Source of the DNA: Pleomorphomonas carboxyditropha
Lineage (GTDB): Bacteria > Pseudomonadota > Alphaproteobacteria > Rhizobiales > Pleomorphomonadaceae
Assembly (NCBI RefSeq): GCF_002770725.1
Contig: NZ_NQVN01000011.1
Span: forward strand, 107,671 to 171,670
DNA length: 64,000 nucleotides
Direction of reading: 5' to 3'
Shown here: positions 48,127 to 56,878 of the stretch, piece by piece
How the letters are laid out: every line of letters begins with the position of its first letter
Position numbering within the stretch: the first letter of the stretch is position 1
The notes under the pieces: generated by a model
The model's database searches: none
What the model saw: only the letters and a program-made list of their open reading frames with translations
Told to the model about the DNA's origin: nothing
Translations under genes and position numbers: made by a program

Positions 48127-51104
48127 TGGCCAAGAAGCCGCTAGACGTGGACGCGCTTAAGCACGGCGACACGCGCAAGAACATTCCGACCGCCGAGTTT
48201 GAAAGCGTCATGGACCCCAGGGACAAGACGCCGATCGAAATCGCCTACGAGCGGCGCAATCGCGATCTTGATCCGCAGCTCGTGTGGCGCGGCAAGGACA
48301 TGACCGACTGGTCCGATCTCATTGTCCAGGCGCCACCGCTCTACATCCAGGAGAAGGTGCATCCCAAAGTCATCATCGACGACCTTCGGCGCGAGACGGC
48401 GGAGCGACGGCGCGAGGCGGCGCCGCCGGTGGCTGATCTTTTCGGTGATTTCAACGGTCTGCCCGACCTTGAGGCGAAGACCGAGTTCTACCAGCACGAC
48501 CAGCATTGGTCGAACCGCATGATCGCGGGCGACAGCCTCTCCGTCATGGCCAGCCTCGCCGAGCGCGAAGGCTTACGCGGCAAGGTGCAGTGCATCTATT
48601 TCGATCCGCCCTATGGCATCAAGTTCAACAGCAATTTCCAGTGGAGCACAACGTCGCGAGACGTGAAGGACGGGGCGAAGGACCATTTCTCGCGCGAGCC
48701 GGAACAGGTGCGCGCCTTCCGCGACACCTGGAAGGACGGCATCCACTCCTATCTCGGCTATCTCCGCGACCGGCTCACCGTGGCGCGGGAGTTGCTGAGC
48801 GAAAGCGGCAGCATCTTCGTCCAGATCGGCGACGAGAACGTGCACCGCGTTAGGGCGGTGATGGACGAGGTGTTCGGTGACGAGAATTTCGTGATCACGA
48901 TTCCATTCGTGAAAAAGGGCAACCAGAAAGGTAACTCAATAGAGTCGATTAACGACTACATTCTCTGGTTCGCGAAAAATCGCAGCAAGCTCAAGAGCCG
49001 TATACTGTTTAAACAAAGCAGCGAGACGGAACAGCTTGAGAGAGATTTCAAGAGAGTAGTGTTCGAATGTGAGGACCTTGACCTTGCGAGTTTCTCAAGG
49101 CGAGTCGGCGAGACAGAGCCTCTAAGTGCTGCGGAAATTTCTAGCCGGTTCCCTGATGCTCGCCTGTATACATCAAGTGACCTTACGGTGGGTGGCACTC
49201 GGACTAACCAAAGTCTCGGGTATAATTTCCAGGGTTCTATCCGCGATCCAGGGATAGACAAGAACCGATGCTGGATGCACACAGCGCGTCCACTTGGGAA
49301 TGAAAAATACTGCGGCCTGGATCGTATGCGTTTTGCAGGTCGCATACTATTAACTGGTGCTGGTGGAATGCGTCGCAGGGTATTCCTCGACGACTCAGGA
49401 GTTACGCGCTGGTCGAATTGGTGGGACGACACGGGAATTGCGGGATTTGCGTCGGACAAAATTTACGTTGTGCAGACAAACACCAAAGTCATTGAACGCT
49501 GCATTCTTATGTCCACAGATCCGGGCGATCTTGTTATTGACCCAACATGTGGTTCAGGCGCCACAGCATTTGTAGCTGAACAGTGGGGGCGGCGTTGGAT
49601 CACTATAGACACATCGCGTGTCGCAATTGCTCTGGCACGCTCTCGCCTGATGGGCGCGCGGTACCCATTCTATCTGCTTGCGGACAGCCAAGATGGGCAA
49701 CGCAAGGAAGCGGAAGTGAAACAGACGGCTCCGCGAACGGCTGCCACGCACAACGATATCCGTCTAGGATTCGTATATCGGCGCGCCCCACAGATCACAT
49801 CCAGCTTAGTCGCCAATAACACAGAAATCGACACGATCTGGGACAAGTGGTTGCCCAAGGTCGAGGCTGCGCTGACTGCCCTCAATAACGCACTAAAGGA
49901 CCATGCCACGCCGTTCATGGTCACGACCGGCGGGCGCGAGGGTAAAGTCGTCGATTTCCGCAAGCCAGGCACGATAAAACTGCCCTCCGGCGAGGACGCT
50001 CCTACCAACGCGCTCCTCGACTGGGAGGTGCCGCGCGAGGCGCCGCAGGATTGGCCCGAGGAGGCGAAGGCCTCACTCTACCGCTTCTGGGAAGCGCGCG
50101 TCACCAGGCAGAAGGAGATAGACGCTTCCATCGCTGCCAAGGCCGAGTTCGAGTACCTCTACGATAAACCCTATGTCGACAACTCCAAGGTTCGCGTCGC
50201 CGGGCCGTTCACTGTTGAGAGCCTCAGCCCTCACCGGACGCTGGCCGTCGACTGGGACGACGAGTTGATCGACATCCTGGAGGCGTCGGAAGGCAAGCGG
50301 ACGAAGCCGGAGGGCATCGGCCGCGACGACGCGGTGACCGAATTCGCCCATATGATCCTCGAAAACCTGCGCACGGCGGGGGTGCAGCAAGCCCACAAGG
50401 AAGACCGCATTTCCTTCACCAGCCTGACCGGTTGGCCGGGCGAGTTCATCTGTGCCGAGGGACGGTTCATGGAGGGCGAACGCGAGCGCCGCGCGGGTGT
50501 CTTCATCGGCCCGGAATTCGGCACGGTGTCGCGCCCCGATCTCGTCGCCGCCGCCCGCGAGGCCGGAGATGCTGGTTTTGATATCCTAATCGCGTGCGCC
50601 TTTAACTATGACGCCCACTCCGCTGAGTTCGACAAGCTCGGCCGTGTGCCTGTGTTGAAGGCGCGCATGAACCCCGACCTGCATATGGCGAAGGATCTCA
50701 AAGCGACCGGCGCGGGCAACCTCTTCGTCGTGTTCGGTGAACCGGACGTGGAGATCTCTGAAGTCGGCGGTGGCAAAATCACCGTGAAGGTATCAGGCGT
50801 CGACGTGTTCAAGCCGCAGACCGGCGAGGTAGTGTCGGAGGGCACCGACGGCATCGCCTTGTGGATGCTCGACACCGACTACAACGAGGAGAGCTTCTTC
50901 GTCCGTCACGCCTACTTCCTCGGGGCCAACGATCCCTACAAGGCACTGAAGACGATGCTCAAGGCGGAGATCGACCAGGAGGCCTGGGATAGCCTCTACT
51001 CAGACATTTCGCGCCCATTCCCAAAGCCAAAGTCTGGCCGCATCGCGGTAAAGGTCATTAACCATCTCGGCGACGAGGTGATGAAAGTGTTTGCGGTGGG
51101 GTGA
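48126..51104 (+). CDS. Mod-like site-specific DNA methyltransferase (beta-class N6-A/N4-C)
   Basis: 992 aa, longer than most type III Mod proteins. The amino-methyltransferase motif FDPPYG (Asp160) precedes the SAM-binding DPTCGSGATA (Asp472), the beta-class order. LGYLRDRLTVARELLSESGS and FVQIGDENVHRVRAV are typical Mod segments. Roughly 48900-49830 (residues ~260-570, containing the usual target-recognition region and motif I) is distinctly AT-richer, with different codon use from both flanks, suggesting a recombinational swap. The C-terminal ~370 residues are extra and may contact the partner proteins. It presumably protects host DNA from the Res-like nuclease. Confidence 0.88.
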   Translation: MAKKPLDVDALKHGDTRKNIPTAEFESVMDPRDKTPIEIAYERRNRDLDPQLVWRGKDMTDWSDLIVQAPPLYIQEKVHPKVIIDDLRRETAERRREAAPPVADLFGDFNGLPDLEAKTEFYQHDQHWSNRMIAGDSLSVMASLAEREGLRGKVQCIYFDPPYGIKFNSNFQWSTTSRDVKDGAKDHFSREPEQVRAFRDTWKDGIHSYLGYLRDRLTVARELLSESGSIFVQIGDENVHRVRAVMDEVFGDENFVITIPFVKKGNQKGNSIESINDYILWFAKNRSKLKSRILFKQSSETEQLERDFKRVVFECEDLDLASFSRRVGETEPLSAAEISSRFPDARLYTSSDLTVGGTRTNQSLGYNFQGSIRDPGIDKNRCWMHTARPLGNEKYCGLDRMRFAGRILLTGAGGMRRRVFLDDSGVTRWSNWWDDTGIAGFASDKIYVVQTNTKVIERCILMSTDPGDLVIDPTCGSGATAFVAEQWGRRWITIDTSRVAIALARSRLMGARYPFYLLADSQDGQRKEAEVKQTAPRTAATHNDIRLGFVYRRAPQITSSLVANNTEIDTIWDKWLPKVEAALTALNNALKDHATPFMVTTGGREGKVVDFRKPGTIKLPSGEDAPTNALLDWEVPREAPQDWPEEAKASLYRFWEARVTRQKEIDASIAAKAEFEYLYDKPYVDNSKVRVAGPFTVESLSPHRTLAVDWDDELIDILEASEGKRTKPEGIGRDDAVTEFAHMILENLRTAGVQQAHKEDRISFTSLTGWPGEFICAEGRFMEGERERRAGVFIGPEFGTVSRPDLVAAAREAGDAGFDILIACAFNYDAHSAEFDKLGRVPVLKARMNPDLHMAKDLKATGAGNLFVVFGEPDVEISEVGGGKITVKVSGVDVFKPQTGEVVSEGTDGIALWMLDTDYNEESFFVRHAYFLGANDPYKALKTMLKAEIDQEAWDSLYSDISRPFPKPKSGRIAVKVINHLGDEVMKVFAVG

Positions 51105-51811
51105 CGAATATGCCGGGACACAACCACTATACTTGGTGCATGTGTGGGTGGTGTTACAAAGCCCGCACCGGTGGTTATGCGGCTGAGCGTGTTTTTAGTG
51201 ATTTCGATAAATCGTATGCCAAAAGAATTTTGAAAGAGTACAGTGCCGACAAAAGGTATTCGGCATGTTTTGTAAACCCAAACGCGTCATGTCCAGTATG
51301 CCTTTCAAAAGTGTTTTATTATCAGAACAGCTTCGGAAGTCGCGTATTTTTTGACGAACTCGGATGGCCATGGCCGAAGCACGCTTGCACCAGCAATGCG
51401 AGTCCCCAAAGCAGCCCGTATCAGGGCGTCGCATCATTTCCGCTCGCAAGAAAACGCGGACTGGTCAAAGAGATACTTGAGGCAGCGATAGCGGCAGACT
51501 TCGATCCGACAGCATTGTTCCGGGAGAGATATGGGCATACGCCACCGGACCTTGCGATGGTAATTGAAGTTAGGAGAATTGGGTTTGAGAATTATATAAA
51601 AGCGAGATATATATCTCCCCCAATCGACGAACCAATATATTTATTGTTCACGTCCGAGAAAATAGCTCCTGCCGAAGGTGACTATTTCAGCTTCAGCGAA
51701 GGGGCCATCTCCATCATCTGCGTCGATACGCTGCAACCCCAGAGATTAGGGGCAACATTGATTTCCGAAAGTGCATTTGCCGAGAACTCCAAGAAGGATC
51801 GTCTTACATGA
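51101..51811 (+). CDS. AT-rich hypothetical protein with zinc-ribbon-like cysteines
   Basis: 236 aa (or 233 from the ATG at 51110). The GTG at 51101 overlaps the methyltransferase stop (GTGA). The N terminus has HNHYTWCMCGWCYKARTGG (Cys13, 15, 18), then SCPVC (Cys64, 67) and PKHAC near residue 93, arranged like a zinc-binding module. The rest shows no motif known to me. Its GC content is far below that of the neighbours, so it was probably acquired separately or exchanged. The 3' end overlaps the next start (ATGA). Function unknown; defence role inferred from operon membership. Confidence 0.75.
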   Translation: MTNMPGHNHYTWCMCGWCYKARTGGYAAERVFSDFDKSYAKRILKEYSADKRYSACFVNPNASCPVCLSKVFYYQNSFGSRVFFDELGWPWPKHACTSNASPQSSPYQGVASFPLARKRGLVKEILEAAIAADFDPTALFRERYGHTPPDLAMVIEVRRIGFENYIKARYISPPIDEPIYLLFTSEKIAPAEGDYFSFSEGAISIICVDTLQPQRLGATLISESAFAENSKKDRLT

Positions 51812-53901
51812 GCTTCCTCATCTCGGACACCTTCACCTCTTCGCTTGGGCGACTCACCGCGCAAGAGCAGAAGGCAGTCAAGACCACCGCTTTCGATCTC
51901 CAGATGGATCCATCGTCGCCGGGGCTTTCAATGCACCGGATCGACAATGCTAAAGATCCAAACTTCTGGTCAGTGCGTGTCAGTGGAGACATCCGCCTTA
52001 TCCTGCACAAGACCGGCGACAGTGTCCTTCTGGCCTATGTCGACCATCACGACGACGCCTATCGTTGGGCCGAACGGCGGCGACTGGAACTACATCCAAC
52101 TACCGGCGCCATGCAGTTGGTGGAGATCCGCGAGCGCGTCGAACTGGTGGATGCGTCGAAAAGAGAGACTCCTGCAAGAGCGGCATCGCCGAAGACACCC
52201 GAACGACTGTTCGACAATTTGCGCAAGTTCGAGCTGATGGCCTTCGGGGTTCCTGGCGAATGGGTCGATGTGGTGCGCGAGGCGACAGAGGACACACTAT
52301 TTGACGTCATCGCCCACCTGCCGCAGGAGGCGCAGGAGACGCTGTTGAAGCTTGCAGTCGGCGAGAAGCCGGAACCGGCGGCGGCTGCTCCGGCATCGCA
52401 GGAGCCTGTTGCTGACGGGTACGCCCACCCGGACGCACAGCGCCGTTTCCGACTGATCAACAGCCAGGAAGACCTCGCGCTGGCGCTGGAATACCCTTGG
52501 GAGAAATGGACCGTCTTCTTGCACCCAGCCCAGCGAACGCTGGTCGAACGCGCCTTCAAGGGACCGGCACGAGTCTCCGGCTCGGCGGGAACTGGCAAGA
52601 CCATTGTCGCGCTACATCGCGCCGTCCATCTTGCGCGGGCGCACCCGCAAGCAACTGTACTGCTCACCACTTTCTCGAAGGCTTTGGCAAACGCACTCAA
52701 GACGCGGCTGGACATCCTGACGTCATTCGAACCCGACCTCACGAAGCGGATTGCCGTGCAGTCCTTGAGCGGATTTGCCTACGACCTGCATACACGGCTA
52801 TTTGAGCAGCCCAACATCGCGCCGATATCTGTCATCCGATCCTTGCTCACCAAGGCTGCTGCAAATGCGGATCTGACCTACCCGGCAGCCTTCTTAGTCA
52901 ACGAGTGGAACGAGGTAGTCGATGCCTGGCAGATCCAGAGTCTCGAGGCCTATCTTGCGGTTCCACGTCTCGGACGAAAGACGCGGCTCGGCGCCAAGCA
53001 GCGAGAAACGCTCTGGTCTGTGCTCGATGAATGCCGGAAAGGCCTGGCTGAACGCAAGCTGATGACATGGGCAGGTGTCTTCGATCGCCTATCCAACCAT
53101 ATTTCCGCAGCTGCAAAGCCCATTGTGGACTATGCGGTCGTGGACGAAGCTCAGGACCTTGGCCCGGCGGAAGCACGTTTCCTTGGTGCGCTTTGCGGCA
53201 AGCAGCCGGACGGGCTGTTCTTCGCGGGAGACTTGGGGCAGCGTATCTTCCAACAGCCATTTTCTTGGAAGGCTGCGGGGCTGGATGTACGCGGCCGCTC
53301 CTATACGTTGCGGCTCAACTACCGCACATCGCACCAGATCCGGGCAGCCGCAGACCGGCTTCTGCCGACGACCGTTTCCGATGTCGACGGCTTGGTCGAA
53401 GAGCGCAAGAGTACGGTATCGGTGTTCGAGGGGCCCGAGCCGTCAATTGCCACGTTTGGAACCGAGGCGGAGGAGGTGGGCGCCGTTGCTGCATGGATCA
53501 AGGAGTTGCTCAACGACAGTTACTTGCCGCATGAGATCGCCGTCATCGTACGGGCAGAGCAGCAGTTGCGCCGGGCCCGTGACGCGGCGAAAGCAGCGGG
53601 TGTAGGCATCGTTGAGTTATCCGACAAGGTCGGTTTCCAGCCAGACAGTCTGGCAATCGGCATCATGCACTTCGCCAAAGGACTGGAGTTCCGCGCCGTT
53701 GCGGTGATGGCCTGTGACGATGAGGTGCTTCCTCTTCAGGAACGCATCGAGACGGTTACTGACGAGGCGGATCTGGAAGAGGTCTACACGACCGAGCGGC
53801 ATCTGCTGTACGTCGCGGCTACACGGGCGCGAGAGCGGCTGCTTTTGTCTGGAGTTGACCCAGCGTCCGAGTTCCTCACCGACCTACAGGACCGGCGATA
53901 A
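51808..53901 (+). CDS. RelE/ParE-like domain fused to UvrD/Rep-type SF1 helicase
   Basis: 697 aa. Residues about 5-90 (FTSSLGRLTAQEQKAVKTTA, then FWSVRVSGDIRLILHKTGDS and YVDHHDDAYRWAE) have the pattern of a RelE/ParE-superfamily toxin fold. A linker with Ala/Pro stretches follows. From ~230 comes an SF1 helicase: FLHPAQRTLVERAF, Walker A SGSAGTGKT (Lys264), VVDEAQD (Asp446), LRLNYRTSHQI, IMHFAKGLEFRAV and LLYVAATRARERLLLSG. It ends the operon. Fusions like this could couple DNA unwinding to an mRNA- or gyrase-directed toxic activity, or the RelE-like part may simply be a binding module. Confidence 0.87.
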   Translation: MSFLISDTFTSSLGRLTAQEQKAVKTTAFDLQMDPSSPGLSMHRIDNAKDPNFWSVRVSGDIRLILHKTGDSVLLAYVDHHDDAYRWAERRRLELHPTTGAMQLVEIRERVELVDASKRETPARAASPKTPERLFDNLRKFELMAFGVPGEWVDVVREATEDTLFDVIAHLPQEAQETLLKLAVGEKPEPAAAAPASQEPVADGYAHPDAQRRFRLINSQEDLALALEYPWEKWTVFLHPAQRTLVERAFKGPARVSGSAGTGKTIVALHRAVHLARAHPQATVLLTTFSKALANALKTRLDILTSFEPDLTKRIAVQSLSGFAYDLHTRLFEQPNIAPISVIRSLLTKAAANADLTYPAAFLVNEWNEVVDAWQIQSLEAYLAVPRLGRKTRLGAKQRETLWSVLDECRKGLAERKLMTWAGVFDRLSNHISAAAKPIVDYAVVDEAQDLGPAEARFLGALCGKQPDGLFFAGDLGQRIFQQPFSWKAAGLDVRGRSYTLRLNYRTSHQIRAAADRLLPTTVSDVDGLVEERKSTVSVFEGPEPSIATFGTEAEEVGAVAAWIKELLNDSYLPHEIAVIVRAEQQLRRARDAAKAAGVGIVELSDKVGFQPDSLAIGIMHFAKGLEFRAVAVMACDDEVLPLQERIETVTDEADLEEVYTTERHLLYVAATRARERLLLSGVDPASEFLTDLQDRR

Positions 53902-54192
53902 CCACTCATGACGCTGAGTTGCTGGACCCCAGAACGGCTTGTTGCGCTGTTGCGTGCACCAAGGAGGAGACTGTGCAACAACGTGCTGCTGTATGCCTCC
54001 GGACTAAAGTCCTCCGGCTGTCAGGGCTGGCTTAAGGCTTGGCTCTGGGCTGGGCGTAGGGACTGGCTTGAGGTCGGGTATCAGGTTTGGCTGAAAGCAA
54101 ACAGATGAGGATGGGTGGATGCGGGGATTATCCCGCACCCGATCCTTCAATGTGAGACCATGTTCTCCGATGTCTCGGAAAGCTGACCTCGT
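53902..54192. other. Convergent gap with small inverted repeats
   Basis: 291 bp between the helicase stop and the RepA stop. It holds imperfect repeats of a GGCTTGG/GGCTGG motif (54020-54100) and a hairpin TGCGGG-GATTAT-CCCGCA at 54120-54137 that may terminate both converging transcripts. No supportable gene; the 66-aa frame at 53908-54108 has no ribosome site and a low-complexity Trp/Leu/Gly composition. Confidence 0.4.
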
Positions 54193-55161
54193 CTAGTTGG
54201 GTCTGGTCTCGGATAAGCACCGATCCCATTCGGCCTTGTCGATTTTCCCGGCAGCAATCGCCGCGCTCTTCCTTCGGCTCACGGTCGATCGATCGACGTT
54301 GAGAGCCTTGGCCAAAGCCGAGTCGGATCGGTAATGACCGGATCGAACCATAGCCACGAGTTGGTCTATCTGATCGGAGCCGGACCCCGGTGTTGTCCAC
54401 CGGCCGTCTTCGAGCTTGGTCGTGAACCTCTTTGTGTCGTCTCCTCGGAGAGACCGGACCTTCTCAAAACTGACCTCGAATGCGGCGCCACCATTTTCAC
54501 ATAGTCCCTGTGGTCTGGTCAGATGGATGACGATGTTGAGCGGCACCGTCATCTTCGAGGTTCCCCGATAGCCACCTTTCTTGTTGGCGTGGTGGATAAG
54601 GATCGAGGTCCGCCCTTCCGCCTTGAGAGCGACCAGAAGCGAGAGAACGGGGTCGAAGGATGATGCCGCGTTCTCATCCCCGACAGTCGCCAATGTCGAG
54701 AGATTGTCGAAGAACACCAAAGCCGCGTCTTGGTCGGCGGCGAGCTGCAACACCGTCTCCCGCCCTTCTGGGCTCGCTATATCGATGAAGTCGCCGCCGG
54801 TCTGTCCAAGCCGCGCAACGAACTGGATATTGCGCAGAGCCGCCTCGCGGTCGATACCGGGGATTGTCGGCATCAACACTTCCAGCCGCTCCCGAAGGTC
54901 GATGAGGTCCATCTCGCCGTCCACGATGAGCACGCGGCGCGGCCTCGGAGCCTCCCAGAGACCGAACAGCGTCCCGCCTCCAGCCACAGCAAGCGCCATG
55001 GCAAGAGCGAGCATCGACTTCCCCAGACCGGCCTCGGCGTAAATCATGCCGGTTTGCCGATCGGCTAGCCAGGATCCAAGCATCGGCTCGCGCTTGGGGA
55101 TGTCCAGGCGGAGCAGATCGGCCGCTGAATGAACCTGTATGGCTGAGGCTTGAGCACCCAT
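54193..55161 (-). CDS. RepA-like AAA ATPase (plasmid replication helicase type)
   Basis: 322 aa. The ATG at 55161 overlaps the RNase HI stop (ATGA); a longer frame to 55521 is only out-of-frame RNase HI DNA. Walker A is YAEAGLGKSMLA (residues 42-49 core), with VLIVDGEMDLIDLRERL and the Walker B ALVFFDNLSTL, as in RSF1010 RepA and KaiC-like AAA_25 proteins. SILIHHANKKGGYRGTSKM is also typical. The tail has a helix-turn-helix (DSALAKALNVDRSTVSRRK). It suggests plasmid-like replication of the excised island; no matching RepC or origin was recognised. Confidence 0.85.
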   Translation of the reverse strand: MGAQASAIQVHSAADLLRLDIPKREPMLGSWLADRQTGMIYAEAGLGKSMLALAMALAVAGGGTLFGLWEAPRPRRVLIVDGEMDLIDLRERLEVLMPTIPGIDREAALRNIQFVARLGQTGGDFIDIASPEGRETVLQLAADQDAALVFFDNLSTLATVGDENAASSFDPVLSLLVALKAEGRTSILIHHANKKGGYRGTSKMTVPLNIVIHLTRPQGLCENGGAAFEVSFEKVRSLRGDDTKRFTTKLEDGRWTTPGSGSDQIDQLVAMVRSGHYRSDSALAKALNVDRSTVSRRKSAAIAAGKIDKAEWDRCLSETRPN

Positions 55162-55703
55162 CAGGCGACCGCCGCTTTGGTCGTCTTCCAGGTGGCCGCG
55201 TTGGCCAGACCATCGGCCCGCTCGTTCCAGCGGTGCCCGATATGACCCTTGATCCAGCGCCATTCGAGCGTCGGGAACCGGTTCGCTAACTCGTCCAGAC
55301 GCTCCCAAAGCTCTCGGTTCTTGACCGGCTTTCGGGCAGCATTGCGCCAGCCAGTCGCCTTCCACGTGCGCAGCCATTGGTTCATGCCGTTCACGAGGTA
55401 CTGGCTGTCCGAGAAGATGGAGATGGTGAGGTCGGTGCGTTCCGAGAGTAACTCTAGCGCGCGTATCGCGGGCGTTAGTTCCGCAATGTTGTTCGTCGTG
55501 AATCCGATATGCTCCGACCACGTGGCGATCTCGGTGCCTTCATGGACGATGACGAAGGCGGAACCGGCCGGGCCGGGATTGGATGGTTCGGCGGCGCCGT
55601 CCGTGAAGACGCTGACGGCAGCCCCTTCGGGGAGAAGGTGAAGAGCATCATTGAGTGAGTCTGCCGTGATGTCGATGGCGGGGTAGTGGTTGGTGTTGGG
55701 CAT
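55161..55703 (-). CDS. rnhA: Ribonuclease HI
   Basis: 180 aa from the ATG at 55703 (a GTG 12 codons upstream is possible). The RNase H fold is complete: catalytic Asp in FTDGAAEPSNPGPAG, Glu in NNIAELTPAIRALE, Asp in FSDSQYLVNGMNQW and Asp in WNERADGLAN. It degrades RNA in RNA-DNA hybrids. Coupled by ATGA to the RepA-like ATPase, it may serve the island's own replication by trimming primers. The ~25-residue N-terminal extension is unrecognised. Confidence 0.92.
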   Translation of the reverse strand: MPNTNHYPAIDITADSLNDALHLLPEGAAVSVFTDGAAEPSNPGPAGSAFVIVHEGTEIATWSEHIGFTTNNIAELTPAIRALELLSERTDLTISIFSDSQYLVNGMNQWLRTWKATGWRNAARKPVKNRELWERLDELANRFPTLEWRWIKGHIGHRWNERADGLANAATWKTTKAAVA

Positions 55704-55808
55704 TGTGCTGGTCCGTTCGTTTCGATGAGGAAAAGGCACGACGACGTGCTCCGGCTCCGATCCTGGCCGGTCCCAAGTCAGTCTGGTCTTTTGGGATGTT
55801 TGAAGAGA

Positions 55809-56468
55809 TTAGGCTGTCGCGAGACGGCACGCCTCGTAGATTTCTGTGCTGGTCAGTCTGGACTTTTCCAGCAGCTGGTCCGCAACAACTGTCACGCAGG
55901 TCATGAAGGCAGGGGTTTCGTTCATGAACCTGATTAAGGACGTAGTCTCTTGGCCGATCAGTACATGGATAAATTCCAATGCGTCCTCATACTTATTGCA
56001 GAAGAGGGTCATTTTCCGCTTCAGCTGCCCTGACAAACCTTCCGGCCGCCAGCCCTCTATCGTGTAGGCATCCACGAGAGAGGTCAGGTCGGCGCCCGCT
56101 TCGGCCGGAAGCCACTCCTGCAATGCGACAGGTGGACGTGGTGCAAGAGCGGACACGTAGGCTTGCCATGCCTGGTCGATATCGGAACCGCCGCCTGGCG
56201 CATCATTCAGATAGAATGGGCGCCGGCTCTTGAGAGCGTCCATCACCGGGCCGGCAAGGCAAATGCGAACCGTGTCAAGCCAATCTCCAGGCTTGTAGTG
56301 GTAACAAAGCCCTATCGCTCCGTCTTCGGTCGGCTCGTCGAGAATCTCGACCATCGAGACCGGAACGTTCCGCCATATGCACATGACCGCATGTGCGGCC
56401 TCGTGATAGGAGATGGCGCGCCTATCGTGGTGTCCTCGGTTGCTCGTCGCTTTCGTATCTTCAGACAT
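55809..56468 (-). CDS. Stand-alone M41 (FtsH)-like zinc metallopeptidase
   Basis: 219 aa from the ATG at 56468. ISYHEAAHAVM has the zinc-binding HExxH (His22, Glu23, His26). VRICLAGPVMDAL and GGGSDIDQAW (Asp96) match the LAGRAAE and GxxxDLxxAT segments of FtsH M41 peptidases, where the Asp is the third zinc ligand. The AAA+ and membrane parts of FtsH are missing, so this is a free peptidase domain. Similar proteins occur on mobile elements; the target is unknown. It lies upstream of rnhA and repA on the same strand. Confidence 0.75.
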   Translation of the reverse strand: MSEDTKATSNRGHHDRRAISYHEAAHAVMCIWRNVPVSMVEILDEPTEDGAIGLCYHYKPGDWLDTVRICLAGPVMDALKSRRPFYLNDAPGGGSDIDQAWQAYVSALAPRPPVALQEWLPAEAGADLTSLVDAYTIEGWRPEGLSGQLKRKMTLFCNKYEDALEFIHVLIGQETTSLIRFMNETPAFMTCVTVVADQLLEKSRLTSTEIYEACRLATA

Positions 56469-56878
56469 GTGCTGATCTTTCAGAAGATTGAGTGGGAATC
56501 GGGAGTGGTCGCCTGTGCCTCTATAGGCGGGCGTAAGGCCGCATCTCGGGGACGGTGCCGACTCCTTGCCGCCACTCGCAAAGCCGCCCACGACCCTTCA
56601 CAGCGAACAGGAACGCACGCGCGCACGCTCACCCCAGCCGGACCAGCACGAACGGTCAGGATGGTGGCGGCGCACGGCGTCGTCTGTTGCGATGGAAGGG
56701 AATGGGCGCCCTCAGAGCGGGCAAGTCAGTCGGCACCGCGCCGGAAAGGCGGGGATGTTTCAGCTATGACGAGAAATTTCGTCTAAACCTAAGAGGGTGG
56801 GTAACGGAAACGCCTGATTTCAAATGGAAATCTAAAAATTGCGTGTACCGCCCGTACGCCCATCTTCCGGTGCGCGAC
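56469..56878. other. Intergenic region upstream of the M41-like gene
   Basis: 410 bp with no supportable gene on either strand. A 6-bp AT-rich hairpin (GATTTC-AAATG-GAAATC, 56816-56832) lies just beyond the small membrane gene's stop and may mark its transcript end. The promoter of the M41-rnhA-repA group is expected near 56480-56560. Confidence 0.4.

Noticed and set aside
53908..54108. 66-aa frame after the helicase
   Set aside because: Low-complexity Trp/Gly/Leu repeats, no ribosome site, overlaps a convergent terminator region.
55162..55521. 120-residue N-terminal extension of the RepA-like ATPase
   Set aside because: It is the RNase HI gene read out of frame; the ATGA overlap marks the real start.
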